Shown: positions 1-13,100 of the stretch, piece by piece
Numbering within the stretch: position 1 is the first letter of the stretch
Layout: every line of letters starts with the position of its first letter
Source: Bryum argenteum
Taxonomy: Eukaryota; Streptophyta; Bryopsida; Bryales; Bryaceae
Reading direction: 5' to 3'
NCBI GenBank assembly: GCA_037043015.1
Contig: CM073321.1
Coordinates: 16,737,001 to 16,801,000 of the forward strand
DNA: 64,000 nt
Program-made: the position numbers and the translations under genes
The notes under the pieces: model-generated
The model's database searches: none
What the model saw: only the letters and a program-made list of their open reading frames with translations
Told to the model about the DNA's origin: nothing

Positions 1-112
1 CCTCTTCACCTGAGGCGGCGGCTGTCTTACCGGTTCGGACTCCACTACCAGAATCGGTTCCGGTTCCTGCATTGGAATTGGATCCGTGCTTGGTGCCCGC
101 TCTACCTCCGTA
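1..112 (-). mobile_element. Left part of a GC-rich retroelement-like fossil
   Basis: This short GC-rich piece is the left flank of the CACTA-like insertion at 113-3551 and is continuous in character with the sequence resuming at 3552. On the minus strand it reads as a low-complexity, Ser/Gly/Thr-rich stretch. I treat it as part of the same fossil as 3552-4860. Its family is not certain. Confidence 0.3.
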
Positions 113-1542
113 CACTATAAGAAAACCCTGTTTTTTGTGATGTCTTGTGTAATGTCTAATGTATTTTGTGATGTCTTATTGTCTTAAAAGATGTCTTCGA
201 AGACAGGAAGATGTCTGTACGTCTAACGGGCACATTTTGGATTGGAGGGGCATGAAGACATCACCAAACAAAAAGATGTTGGTGAAGACATGGATGTCTT
301 TGAAGACATCCTGATAGACATCAAACTGCCACGTTGGCAAGGGATTTTGGACCAGCAAGGTAAAAACGACCAAAATTTACCGTAGGATAGGGTAAAAAGC
401 ATTTCTAATCTTAAAAGAGTAGCTGAATGGGCAGCGGTTTTCAAAAGTAGAAAAAAAACATCACACTTTTGTAATTTTTTTTTTTTTTTTTTTTAAATAT
501 GTTAAATTATTATGTGACATGGCAATATTGAAAATACTAATTTCAGGCTATTCTCACTATTTTTTCATTGGTCTATTTTTTAATAATATTAAAATAAAAA
601 ATCATATTCCAATAAAAAATATATTTTGTACATTTTTATTATATTAAAATAAACTGAAATATTAGAATTCTATAATTTTTTATGATTTAAAAATATTTAA
701 TATTTAAAAAAAATATTATATAAAAAATATTATATCTGTAAAATAACAATGGTGGCGAAAAATAGAATTTCGAAGTAAAAGTAATTTCGTGGATATTTAA
801 TCCTCAAAAAAAGTGTGGACATAGATTAAAAAAGTTATTTACAACGCTTTATCTACATGGCAACAAAATCTCCACGTCGGATTAGTTGACAAGTCATGCA
901 ACATCTAGTCGGATGTCTAACACGATGTCAACTTACCATAACTACGGTCAAGCATGAATGTCCGCATAGACATCTATTGGGATGTCTATGAAGATGTTTT
1001 GCACGACATCCTCCTAGACGTCATTTACCAAAAAGCGGCAGTACTTAAGGGTCTCTTAAGAATAATGTCAACTTCTTCTCTTACTGCTTGTCCTCCATTG
1101 GCGCGGGTCTCTGATTAGGCTCTGTCTCTAATAACCCTTAATCCTCGAATACTTAAAAAAAATATAAAAAGAAAATAAAAACAATAAACAATATTTTTTG
1201 GCTTACTTCAAGAAGGAACTAAATATTATTGATTACTTATAGATTAGATTATTATAGTCCAATGGCAAGTTTATACATTACTCTATCATCAACTACCAAT
1301 ATTATACAAATTGAAGCAAATTTACAAGAGATATGAATTTATGAAAGTAGCTATTTAATATAGTTTAGGAGTCAATTCTAGAATAGAATTAGTATTAGGA
1401 AAGTTAGTTGGAAAGTTAGTTAGGGCAGAAATAAAAGGTAGTTAAGAGTTGAAAGGAGAGCCTATCACCATGGGAGACTATAAATAGTCTCATAATTGTG
1501 ATTCCACACTTTTCTATCAATAAAGATTATTTGATTTGTTCT

Positions 1543-1656
1543 GGAAGAAACTCTATGTCTTACAATACGTGCTTTGTTGTGGAAGAAACTCTATGTTTTA
1601 CAATACGTGCTTTGTTGTGGAAGAAACTCTATGTTTTACAATACGTGCTTTGTTGT
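1543..1656. repeat. 38-bp tandem repeat, three units
   Basis: Three consecutive units start at 1543, 1581 and 1619, each beginning GGAAGAAACTCTATGT and ending TGCTTTGTTGT. A partial, altered unit follows at 1657. They lie inside the CACTA-like element. The opposite-orientation copy near 44450-44580 has only diverged traces, so the expansion looks specific to copy 1. Confidence 0.85.
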
Positions 1657-3124
1657 GGAAAGAACTTTAAAGCATCTGGTATTTGATTTGTTGTGGAAGA
1701 AAACAAAAAACCTTTTATGAATAACGTGTTGTAGTTGAAACTCTGAAGATGTCATCAGATGTCTTTGATAATATCTGCAGGGATGTCTAAGATGACGTTC
1801 ATGAAAATGTTTAACATGATGTCTATGAAGATGTCGAAGATGACATCTACGACATCATCCATAATCATCTACAGGGATGATTTTCATCGATTTCAGTGGA
1901 TGAACAGAGGCGGCTAGGGTTCGCTGCCGCCGCCATAGTTAGGTCATGAGACCTTTAAGTAGAACTAGAGGCCGCATAAAGCTCATTTGTGCCTTCATTT
2001 TTTCAAGGAGTTAGTGTTTAGAGTGTAGAGGCTAAGGTTTAAGAGGAACTGGATTTCAAAAGCATCATGTACAAGAAACCCTAGTACTTGTAGTATTTGA
2101 TTTGTTGTAGAAGATGTCTATGATGATGTCTGCAAGATGTCTTACAATATGTCTATGAAGATGTCTAATTGTGTTGATGGAATTTCTCTTTTGGAGGGTG
2201 GGACATGAGGGTGGGGCAGCGAAATACAATGTGAGGCCGCGAAGAAAAAATGAAGCGACATACGTGCTTGTAGGTGAGTGAAACAGATGTATGCATAGAT
2301 GTCTATAACGTTGTTTTTAATGATGTCTAGAAGGATGTCTGAAGAAATGTCTAAACAGATGTTTGCAAGAATGTCTAACTGTGTCGATATCTTGAGGTTA
2401 GGAAGTAAACCATCTCAACCTAGGTAGTGCAATTAAATGGAATTAAATCAGAATTTTTTTACCTTTACAAACCCTTCTTAAAATGCAGCTGATATTGGCT
2501 TATTGAACATGTGTAGCGGCGGGACATGCACATGACCATACAGGTATCGACAGCAAGCGATGGTAGTGGAGGGGCTTCCGGAGTTCAAATTGTGGGTGCG
2601 TAGTATATCGTAGTTGTTGACAGACGTATTAGTTAATAGTCTAGTTTTGTGTTATCTGAGGTTTTAATGACTTAAGCGAAATATGTTTGACTCAAACTTT
2701 TTGATGTGACAGTATTTACAGTTTATGTTATGTGAGACCTCTGTGGATTACGAATCTGATTACAATATAAATATTTAAAAATGTCATCATAGATGTCCTT
2801 TAATATGCCCAGAAAACATTAATAGTAACAATGTTGCAAACATTATGTTTAACACAAAACGTTTACATCGATGTCCTACGGGATGTCGCTACAAACATCC
2901 GAGCAAACATCACAAATTTAAGAAGGACATCAACCTAAACATCATTCTACGCACTGGAGACATCTTATAAGACATACAAAATGTCTTTTAAGATATCTTG
3001 TAAGACATTGCATACGTCTTGCAAGACATCTTGTACGACATTTAAAATGTTTTGTAAGACATTTAAGTCGTCTTAACTGATGTCTAAAACTATCATGATA
3101 GAAGCATAAAACCTCCAAAACATG

Positions 3125-3240
3125 CTGACGTGGCATGCCACGTCATTTTCCCGCATCCACGTCAATTTTTCCCGCATGCCACATCGGATTTTCCCGCGTG
3201 CTACGTTGGATTTTCCCGGGTCCACGTAGGATTCTGGCGC
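3125..3240. repeat. Minisatellite of about 20 bp in the CACTA-like element
   Basis: A run of diverged units built on CCACGT followed by GGATTTTCCCG is repeated about five times. The homologous stretch of copy 2 (about 42630-42770, opposite strand) has more regular units with the core GACGTGGCACCCGGGAAAA. Unit sequence and number differ between copies. Confidence 0.7.
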
Positions 3241-3551
3241 CGCCATGTCATCTTTCGTGGGACCATGTAAAATTCCACATCATGATGAATTTCATCCCCA
3301 TGTGGCACTGCCCGTTGAATTCAAGCTGATGTGTCATCTACGTGGCACCTACGTGGCACACTTTTTACCCTTCCAAAATTACCTTAAGACATCTTCGATC
3401 TTTAAGACATCTTCCTGTCTATTTAGATGTCTGCATAGACATCTGAGCTGTCTAGAATGTCTTATCGTCTATAAGACATCCGAATTAATGTCTACGTTGT
3501 CTTTACAGACATCATTTACAACATCACTAAAAACGCAGGTTTCTTATAGTG

Positions 3552-4860
3552 GTGACTCGAGTAGCCACCTCTGGACTGGCCGATCTCTTCCTCTTCGTGG
3601 CCTTGAATTTGAGGTTAGGCAACCTCCCTTCTGGAGGTCCCTGTTCAGTTGGTGGAGCTACCGGCGCAAATCCGGTAGAAACAGCAAGCCTAGCACCTGA
3701 GAAAGATGCCCCCTACGTTGTTGGGAGGGACCGGATGGGAGAACGCCTCCTACCGTACCCGGTAGTGTTCTTCCTTCTCACTCCTCCCCTTCCGGGTTGG
3801 CGTGTCCTTCTTGCTCTTCGGCTTCCTCCTCCTCGTCATCCCCATAGGGCATGAATAATGATGGCACCGCCGAGGTACCCCTCCCTAACCAAGTAGCAGG
3901 TCCCCAATTCACCTCCGTCCTCACGGTGGTCGTCTAGAGTGCGCTGCTGAGCCCAGCTTGGCTCTGCTCTGTCTGCTTCTTATTCTGCCCACCAGCCGGC
4001 TCCGGTGATCCCTCTAGGTCGCTCGGCCGCACTCATGTTTCCTCATCTTCGGACTCCAACGAAATGTCCTCATGTGGGTCTCTGGATAGCATCGGCTAGA
4101 TGTTGTTCCATTAGAACACCTCCCGGTCGGTGAGAAGGCCGAATCGGGCGTAGAAATGGAAAAAGAAGGGGGTCAAGGGACACCCCTTCCGGTTGCCAAT
4201 CTTGGCGACCTCTCGCTGGACTACATCGTTGATGATGTGATGCCACCCAACCACCTGCTTACCATCGTAACTCCACAGAATGGACTTCATGAGCTTGATG
4301 GTGCACGTCGTCGGCTTATCGGGGCTGAAGATGGGCACCGGAAACCGGAGCAGCCGCATCTCCCGGTCACTCTTGCAATCCTCGATCGTGAAGTCGTTCT
4401 TCGTGTCCGGTGACTTCCGGAACCGGCTCCGTAGCCCTTTTTCTCGTCATCGCGCTGATGCTACTTCTCTTCCGGCGTTTGGAATCGCGCGCCAAACCCT
4501 GCGTTCCCGGACTCCCTCCGGTGGAAACCCTATCTCCCTTAACCCTAACTGGACTCGCTGATAAACACTCTCCTCCGACTTGCTGAGCGCGCGGCGATGT
4601 CTGAGAACTGAGAATGCGTGAATCGAAACTGGAATCACCAAGTATGGTGGCGGCAGCGCTTAAAAGCCTTAATCCGGAAACCTCCTCCCGAGACATCATT
4701 ACTCCGGCCTTGAGAAGTACACCGGTCCTTCTTCTGAGCACAAGTGAGCCGCCGGTGATACTAGCGGGCGCGCGCGAAGTTTCCAGCCATTCATCGGGTC
4801 TACCGGTCGCCCCGGTAACCACCCGGTAGAAAAACCGGGTCACCCATAATTACTAGGGGA
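3552..4860 (-). mobile_element. GC-rich retroelement-like fossil (gag-region type, family uncertain)
   Basis: Minus-strand coding-like sequence resumes here after the CACTA-like insertion. The best-preserved stretch is 4111-4359. It reads as a compact globular segment with Trp/His/Tyr/Phe-rich motifs such as VVGWHHIINDV and FFFHFYARFGLLTDREVF, followed by an acidic Ser/Glu-rich tail. This resembles the gag-like N-terminal region of degraded plant retroelement polyproteins, though I do not recognise the family. It is broken in several places. It predates the CACTA-like insertion that splits it from 1-112. Confidence 0.35.
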
Positions 4861-5215
4861 AACCGGATGGGGAATCAAAACGCTCCTGTTAGCTCTAGAA
4901 TCTACTAAGGCCAACCGGATGACCCACACAACTAGAATGCTATCTACGGACCGGTTTTAACTACCCGGTCTTTATTCCCAAACGCTAAAACTAACATTTT
5001 AACTCTAAACACGCAATAAAATTTAAAATATTGGAGAACAGGGTTTGACATAGGGGTTAAAGAAAGTTTGAAATGTGCCCTTGTACTAAAAAATGACTAG
5101 AATTGCAATCCGTGAAAGGTGTTGGAACCACATTGGCATGTTTTTTAATATGATTGCAATTATCAATAATGGAATATAAATTTGCTTCCAATTTTAAGCA
5201 CTCTTTCTTAGAACC
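4861..5215. other. No gene seen
   Basis: The left part repeats short CCGGT-type strings (about 4800-4980) and may be the end of the adjoining fossil. The rest is AT-rich. I see no reading frame, RNA gene or clear element boundary. Confidence 0.5.
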
Positions 5216-5218
5216 TAA

Positions 5219-5520
5219 GAGCATCTCCACCCATACTCGCTAAAGGTGACTCGCTGAAAATGCTCATCTATATTTGAAGACCTCTTGAAATCGCACTCCC
5301 CCACCCTTAAAGGCCCCTCAAGCATCAAAAGTGCATGTGAAATAGTCAATGCACCAATCGCAAGTAGAATGTCACATTTAGTCATCTAAACTAAGATTTG
5401 GAGGGCCATTTCTTGAAGCGCCAAAGTAGAGAGCCAAGAGGCATTATTAAAGAGCATTTAGCATTTCTCATCCACTTATTGCGTGTGTCAGACACTTGGC
5501 GAGCATGGGTGCAGTTGCTC
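5219..5520. mobile_element. PIF/Harbinger-type MITE (302 bp)
   Basis: The ends are inverted repeats: GAGCATCTCCACCCATACTC on the left against GAGCAACTGCACCCATGCTC from the right end, with the match continuing a few bases further. The element is flanked by TAA at 5216-5218 and 5521-5523, the TWA duplication typical of PIF/Harbinger (Tourist-like) elements, and the GAGCATCTCCA start is typical of that group in plants. It has no coding capacity. Confidence 0.85.
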
Positions 5521-5523
5521 TAA

Positions 5524-7217
5524 GCTCTATAACTACTATCCACTCATGGGATGGACAGAGTAACACCTTTTGAAATCAAAATGATTGCAATACTGGCTTA
5601 TCCAGACATGTCATTCACCCCCCTATCTCAACCTAAAAGCGCTTAACTTCAGAGTTGTAAAGGGACCTGATATAGTAGGCGCATCATTGTAAATGCTCTC
5701 AAGGAACCCTTAACCCCAAAAATTGAAAAGAGCCCGAATCAGGTTGTTTGGGGTCTGGTGAGCCTCATACTTACTATATTTAGCTCGTACGAAATTGTAA
5801 CGTTTTGCAGGTTGAAGAGTTTTTCCATAGCTTTCCGAGAAGTCATTTCATGTTACTAAATTCCTCATACTTTATGAGATATGTACGGTCAAAGGTTTGA
5901 AAACACTATCTGAAATCTGCCCAAAACTGCCCAAACTATAGTATATGCTAGTTAACCCCTAACTTTCCTTAAAACCCAAAACGAGTTTTAGCTCTTTTGG
6001 GCAGCGTAAGTGAAGTAGTAAAAATTGATATTTTTTGCTAATTTTTTTATTGGAGGTGGGCATTTTCATGATGAAGATGTTGTAAAAATCTTGGTGTAAA
6101 ATTCCCATTTTCACGACTTCTATGGCATTATTTTGTTTTGGAGTCGAGAAGGGGCAGGACGGGCGGGGCTTTAAGCCAATGGGGGTTGCTGTCAGAAACA
6201 GGGCAGTCGCGCGGTTTGAGAGAAGAAATATGACATGGGCAGGGGGTTAAGAAGGGGGTTATGGCTAACCCATGATCTGCAAATGGGGGTTGCTCACATG
6301 CCATACTAAATGCTCCCCCCCCCCTAGCACTAATCTCAATGTAATTTCAATGTATTCCGCATAGGTGGCACTATCCACGACTGAATTTTACTTACACATG
6401 CCATGAATGTAAGTCAACTTTGACCAATTTAGGCCATTGCATTTATAACAACAAGATCTACTTTGATATTTTTATGAATGCATGTAAAGAGTGTAGTGGG
6501 GCTAATAAGGGGTCCACCTTTGTAAGGCTGCCCCTTTCTTATTTTTCTGATTTTCTTACTGTAAATCTTAAAAAATTCATAACAAATTGAGATTGTAAAA
6601 TTTTTGAACACAAGTTGTGCCCAAAATTCACAATCCTATGAGTGCACCCTCTCATCGTTCACTTTTTCAAAATTCAAAACTCTATAGATACCACCAAGTT
6701 TTTTCATATTTCAACTCTAATGGGAGATTTTAGACCCTAAGTTGGAAAACATTTTTAGTGAAGGTTCTAAAAGTGGAATCTGTTTCCAAGTTTTTGCATG
6801 AGCATGAAGAACCCATAAACCTACATGAAAAAAAATGTGATCAAAATGTTTGAGGTAATCATTATCAATTCGCCCTTCGCACCATTGACATTTTGTCTCA
6901 CGGGCAATACCCAAAAAAACATTTGTCGTAACTTTGAACGTTATGATCTCACAAATGCCAGACATCCAACGGATGAAATTTAGATCAGTTTTTTCAATTA
7001 GGGTTTTGGACAAGATCTTACAGTTAGAAGTCAAAATAAAGTAAAAAAATCTGACTCGTACCACTGGGAGTACATAGTGGTAGAAAATGGCCGTTTTGAG
7101 GTTTCACGGTTCCAAAAACAACAAAGAAATTTAGGGGTTAATTCTCAAAATCAGCCCAAAATAAATACGATCACAGGAACTTCAAAAATTCACCAAAATT
7201 TGAGATTTTACTTTTTT

Positions 7218-7267
<50 letters not shown>

Positions 7268-8368
7268 TACTTGGAAATACTACGTTTGGATCATTCATCC
7301 GATCATTATTCACATGCCATTATTACCAAAGAGGAGCCTTTGAAGTTGAATTTCAACATACCTCCATGTGAAAGTTTAAGCATTTCATTAAGTTTTATAG
7401 GTCGCATGAGGGTAAAAATTACATAGGCATGTTCCCAACTCACTTAGGAACAATAACTTGAATAGCCTCAGTTCAATTTACTCTTGAAATTGGTTTGTTG
7501 GTAAGAAATTTGAATCTAAGTTTTGGTACACTTATACATGGACAAGTTAGGGATAAGATCTTACGGTTATATACTTGAGAATCCGTCAGAACTGACAGAA
7601 ACTAAGGGCTTTCGACTTTAGGGGTTAACTTGGCCGAATGAAAATCGAATTTTGGATGTCTCCAACAACTTTGGAGAGCTATGACTTCAATATGCGGAGT
7701 CCGTTGTGGATGAAATTACTTGGGTTGCATATTAAATCAAGTCTAGATAAAACTGCAAAATGTACAGAACAAATAGAATGGAGTATAAATAAATGACATA
7801 TATTTTAGCGAAGGCAGCTCTTATTTTTGAGTTTTCAAAGATGGGCCATGTATTGCCATCGGGAGGCAATTATAGGAATAATTTTCATGAATTTGTTTTA
7901 CATAGTCATGATCTTAAGATGAAGGCTAAGAACTTTCTCGTAAGAACATTCTTGATCCTAATATTTCTACTATAGGATTTGCAACGATATCTCTATCTTA
8001 AAAAATAGTGATTTTTGAGGAGTTATAAATCCATCCACCTTTGGATTTTGACTTTATTTTTTGGATTGGATTCCAATTAGAGTTTAGTTTTTGTGATAAA
8101 AACCTTGGCAGAAACGAAGTTATATTTGAGATAAGGCATAGCTCTGAGTGCAAAGGGTTAAGTTTTGGACTATTTTTCTTTTTAGATGTTTTGGCAATTT
8201 TCACTATCTGTCTCATGGCTTTTTCTGTTCAAGGATGTTATTAATATGAAGGTAAACATTCTTGTAGTTGGAGGTTTTTTGATTGCAATAAGTATATTCA
8301 TAACATCTTCACTTCAAAGTGGACTGTTTGAGACTTTGTGATGTTTTATGCACTCATACGTTATGATG
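5524..8368. other. AT-rich intergenic region
   Basis: No convincing gene. Short open frames (for example around 6717-7064 and 7998-8244) lack recognisable domains, and several cross low-complexity DNA. It may contain old decayed repeats (several TTAGGGGTTAA-like strings occur), but I cannot define an element boundary. Confidence 0.5.
7222..7266. repeat. Poly-T tract, 45 bp
   Basis: An uninterrupted run of 45 T. It could be the poly-A tail of a retroposed sequence on the minus strand extending to the right, but no body is recognisable. The phenylalanine-rich frame across it is an artefact. Confidence 0.8.
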
Positions 8369-8370
8369 TA

Positions 8371-9312
8371 CAGTCCCCTCCAGATGCTTTACGAATTCAG
8401 CATTCAAGGACAATTTTCCTATCAACTTTGAACATTGCTTGTGCACTCAAAAATGATCCGATTTCAAAACCGTAAAGTGCGTTGCAACCACAATGAAGAC
8501 TACTACATCTTTGACATGATTGCACACATTCGACAATGAAAGGAATATAAACGATTAGAAATACTTCATACACTATCGACAAATAAGTGTTACCATTCTT
8601 TGCTTCAATTTGAATGGTCATTCAAGCTTGCAAATTTGAATTGAGCTTGCAAGTTTGGCCTTAGATAGTGTAGCTCATTCGTAATGCATGATTTGTATCA
8701 CTTCTACTTCATACTACAATCAGGAGCGGAGTCTTATATATTCTTGATATTTAAAGAATTTCTGTCAAAGCTTGTAAAAGCCCTTCCCACTTCTCAACAA
8801 TGTTGCACTAGAAAGTAAAGGGTGGTGCATGAGACATTGAGTGATATTTCTCATGAATTGATTACTAAGCTTAGATATGTTTGTTATTCTTGCCGATTTT
8901 AAGGAATGTCTTATCAATCTACTATAAATACTATATAATACCTTTACAAAAATTGCTCCACACCACAACACAAGAGGAAGAGATACAAATCATGCATTAC
9001 GAATGAGCTACACTATCTAAAGAACAAACTTGCAAGCTCATTTCAAATTTGCAAGCTTGAATGACCATTCAAATTGAAGCAAAGAATGGTAACACTTATT
9101 TGTCGATAGTGTATGAAGTATTTCTAATCGTTTATATTCCTTTCATTGTCGAATGTGTGCAATCATGTCAAAGATGTAGTAGTCTTCATTGTGGTTGCAA
9201 CGCACTTTACGGTTTTGAAATCGGATCATTTTTGAGTGCACAAGCAATGTTCAAAGTTGATAGGAAAATTGTCCTTGAATGCTGAATTCGTAAATCATCT
9301 GGAGGGGACTGT
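8371..9312. mobile_element. Tc1/mariner-like foldback element with arms of about 330 bp
   Basis: The left arm (8371-8703) and right arm (about 8978-9312) are near-perfect inverted copies separated by a loop of about 270 bp. The ends read CAGTCCCCTCCAGATG and its complement, and each is bordered by TA (8369-8370 and 9313-9314), as expected for Tc1/mariner insertion at TA. A stretch of 225 bp (8397-8621 and 9061-9285) translates identically in both arms, so the arms are very similar. No transposase is visible. A transcript crossing it would form a long hairpin. A diverged half copy is at 19017-19895. Confidence 0.8.
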
Positions 9313-9566
9313 ACAATATATATGCTACAATATTGTACTCTTGAAATCTAAATAACTTACCTTTGTTTTTATATAGGACATTTGGTTAAGAATGTGTTAT
9401 TCTTTTTACAAATGAGTCAAACCAATTAGGGGTTAAAAGTAAGTCGTCTCAAAACAACTAAAAACCTTAAAAACTACCATGTTTAATGCAAGATGCAAAT
9501 TTTTAAATTTCGACAAGTTTTGAAACTCGTAACTATACAATCCGGATTCAAAGATGATTCGAAAAC

Positions 9567-9640
9567 CTCACCATTTCCATGTTGTATATTGAGAAAGTAA
9601 TGTACCATTTCCATGTTGTATATTGAGAAAGTAATGTTAT
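9567..9640. repeat. Tandem duplication of about 37 bp
   Basis: The stretch ACCATTTCCATGTTGTATAT plus the following GAGAAAGTAATGT occurs twice in direct succession, essentially unchanged. It is a recent local duplication in intergenic DNA. Confidence 0.7.
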
Positions 9641-9749
9641 GGGGCCCGAACAACCAATTTTGGTAGAAAATTTGATATGCAACTTTTCTTATTTATGTTC
9701 CTACGTGAATAAGGAACATGTCTGTGCAGACTTTTCCATCATTTGACCT

Positions 9750-9905
9750 ACAGACCCCACAGAAATAGCTTAATTACTCACATGGAGGGATGCTGATATT
9801 CAATAGCTGAGAACCCACAGAAATGACTTAATTACTCACATGGAGGTATCCCACAGAAATGGCTTAATTACTACCATGGAGGTATGCTGAAATTCAATTG
9901 CCGAG
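9750..9905. repeat. Three diverged tandem units of about 50-65 bp
   Basis: Three units share CCACAGAAAT, CTTAATTACT and CATGGAGG, and two of them continue with ATGCTGA and ATTCAAT. Unit lengths differ because the middle one is shortened. No function is evident. Confidence 0.65.
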
Positions 9906-10147
9906 GCATATAAAAATCTTTTGGATTAATTACCCGACCCATACAATCATGCCTTACATCTGTTTCCCACTTTCGGTGAACTTGAATCAATTTGGGGCAG
10001 GTTTGGAGAATAACATAGAATATATCTTAGAGTTGGGCAATTTCAGACAAATTTCAGTACTGTTTCCAACTCTTGATCGTGAATATCACCTAAAGTGAGG
10101 GACTTCTAAAGCATGAAATTACAACACCCCAGCTCGAGTGTAGCGTG

Positions 10148-13100
10148 TCACTCCAGGTGTCCTTGTGAGATGTACGCAGACAATGTATCCACTACTGCAC
10201 TCTCCCTCGGAAGCTTGTGGCAATCTGGCGTTAGATCTGAAAAGTCACAGGACTCAAACGTGATGTTCGAAAATCTAACCTGTAATTTCGGAGCCCAACC
10301 AAGCACGCTTTTGAAAATCAAGGAACTGTAACGGGACTGACATGCTGTAAGAAAATAGGGTCCTGTGAGTTTTTTGAAAGTATCTAGACACATGTTCCAA
10401 AATTGTGTGTACTGGTCCATGATATTGTTAGAACTGAACTTCCCGACCGAGAAAGGCGTTCCCTGCTCTCCAATAAAACCTTCCGAAATGGACTCAGGCG
10501 ATGGTTCCAAAGTGAGGTGTGAATGACTTTCCGACCTCTGAACAGAAACGAGTTCACTTGACGGGTATGTACTTCATTTGCGATTTTGCGGTTGCCATTA
10601 TGGACAAGTCGGTGCTCTCTAAACAGTCATTGGGGTAATTCGCTTCCCAAGCATACAGGTCCCAGTAAATTTCATTAGGCGTATTGTTGTGCAGATCGTC
10701 AACAGCTGCCACAATCGAGCCCACGTATCTTGCATAAGTTCTCCATAATAAAATCAGTACCGCCTTCGACGGTGAGAAAAAAAAGAACTCGGAAGATATG
10801 ATAAGTGCTGACCTGCTCATCGGTCATCCGACTGAAGCCGAACTTATTGATCCATATTAACTCAGTATCCTCAGAGGTAGGAAGAACCAAGCGGCCGACA
10901 CTAAGCACACCAAGTAGTCTCTCAATTGTTGTCAGCAGTGCTCTACAATAACCCTGCGAACCAGAATCAGCCATTAACAGTATCAGTAATAGAAAACACC
11001 CAAACCAGATGTACATTGTGAGAAATTCAGGTTCTGATTCCGAACTCTGATTCTAGAAGGTCTTTTTAGTGTATTTCACCAGTGAAAGCTACAGACACAA
11101 GACCAGGTTCCATCTCCAACATCAACCCTGTTGAAAAATAACTCAGCCAACTGATCGCCTCACCTGGCCTACGTTCAGGAGGGACTGTAAGTAAAACTTG
11201 ACAAGTTTTCTACTGTCATTAATCTCTATAAGAAAAATGAAGTATTCTACTAATTTTCAGTCTTAATCTACAATTTCCTGCCTCGAAGATTCCTGAGAGA
11301 CTACAAGCAGTAATTAGCAAATTGCTAAAAACAAATGTGGCTCTGAACTATGCACATCTTTTTGAACGTCTTTACAAAATCTCAAGGCAGCATGTGTTAA
11401 AGTAACGTATGGAGTATTCTCTGTCATCGAAAACCTCTACAGCATAAACTGACGTTGATCAGTCTACAGACTTCAAAAGTTTTAACAATCGATTGAGCTT
11501 TCTACTCTACATCAGATGAGGCGAATAGGGGCAATCCTAACCTGGCCCTGATGTGGAAGGCTAGTTGCCACCAGAGGAACTTCCGCAACTTCCCGACCAA
11601 AAATTTGCAGTAGTGCAGCTGAGACCACCTTATCACTGCGAAACCAGACTCAATCAGGATCAAGCATGCCGATACTTAACTCGAGGTTGACAGATATAGT
11701 GAACCATGCCTAATACAACACAGGGGACCTTATTTGAGTTTCTTATAACAAGATCATGAACATCTTTCAGGCATCATGCGCTTTCCTACGACGAGATCAA
11801 AGACATCAAATTCAACCCCAATCTACTTATTTCGAGTTAAGTTGATCAAGTAATAGGTCGTACTTCCGTTTCAAGACAACACAGAAGACGCCCTCAAAAT
11901 CGAATTCTTTCGACCTTCTACTGCAATCGACAAAAAACCACAATCAATGTCAGACTTCGTGAAATACAGAAGTTACAACATCACTATCAGTAGCTTGACC
12001 TTCAACCCATAACAAGTAACAGTATTGCTTATATCACATTCAGCAATGTTGCCAAATTCGCTTATTCCACTGCATGACCACTTCGTCCGCTAAATAATAC
12101 TGCGTGTCTTAACATATTCGAAGTCATATCATGGACTGAGTAAGTATGAACGTGTAGCACACAACGTAAACGTACCTGTGTACCATGGCAGGTATTAAAT
12201 TTCGTCCACTTCTAGCGTCCCTGATTGGATCCGAGCACTCCTGTAAAGACATCATTGCCAGGATCTATGAATTTGGATAAACTTCACCATAATGAGCACT
12301 ACCACAGGAGAACAATTTCAAGTCAGAGACCATAATCAGAGTGTATTCACGTCGGATGTATTTAACAAGTAAACGAAGGGACTCTACAGAATGCACGTAC
12401 TGAGAAGATGTTTGCAGCTTCTCCGAGAGTCTGAACATTTGCACTGTCACAACCGCGACCGCAGAGAATTTGCCACCCAAAACTTGGGCTTGAAGACTCG
12501 GCATTTCCATCCCCGCCGATCTGATGCTGCCGACTTTCCAACAGTTGACTTATGATGCTGTCAGACAGAGACTCCGACCCATTGGCTACCAACTGTGCTA
12601 ATATTTCATCTATAACCTTGCAGTCTTTCTGACAGAACCATTCCCCTTCAGGTAGCTCCTGTCAGGTGCATAACAGCAGCAGATATATTGATGAAAGTGG
12701 CCTGACAAAGCAATTAGCACCCAGAAGCAGGTGCTGAAGGTTGATATAGCAAAGATATTGATGTGGTTTCAATATAGATCGCCAAGATTCATAAAATTCT
12801 GAAAGGGTTCGGGCAAAACTTATGAACTGATCGCAGAAAATTTAAGCACCACAATATATCTAAAAATCGGTAAAACTCTCCAGGCGCTACCTGGACATCA
12901 AATTGAGGGAACGAATATAACTCAACATTTTTCCATACGACATGAGAAAGTTAGGAACGGTACTCACATTGAGGTCATGCATGCCTTCATCTTTCAAGCA
13001 GGTAACATGATATTCTCGTCCACACTGCCAGAGAAAATACAAGTTGAGAAACCGAAAGCATGCAACAAGAGTATTGAAGCTTCCGTCATAGCAAATGGTA

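Larger units (their letters stand above)
113..3551. mobile_element. Non-autonomous CACTA-like (EnSpm) element, copy 1
   Basis: The element begins CACTATAAGAAAACC and ends with the inverted match GGTTTCTTATAGTG; the reverse complement of the right end continues to match the left end for about 30 bp. This is the plant CACTA end type. The flanking triplets are GTA and GTG, close to the 3-bp duplication expected of the superfamily but with one difference. The motif GATGTC/GACATC occurs dozens of times, densest near both ends, like the subterminal transposase-binding repeats of CACTA elements. I see no transposase inside, so it is non-autonomous. A second copy in the opposite orientation lies at 42314-45716. 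It contains a 38-bp tandem repeat, a poly-T run near 477-494 and a minisatellite near the right end. It sits inside a retroelement-like fossil. Confidence 0.8.

Noticed and set aside
7077-7343. Phenylalanine-rich open frame
   Set aside because: It is produced by the 45-bp poly-T tract.
8397-8621. 74-residue frame repeated at 9061-9285
   Set aside because: Both copies sit in the arms of the foldback element, and their identity follows from the inverted repeat. There is no domain.
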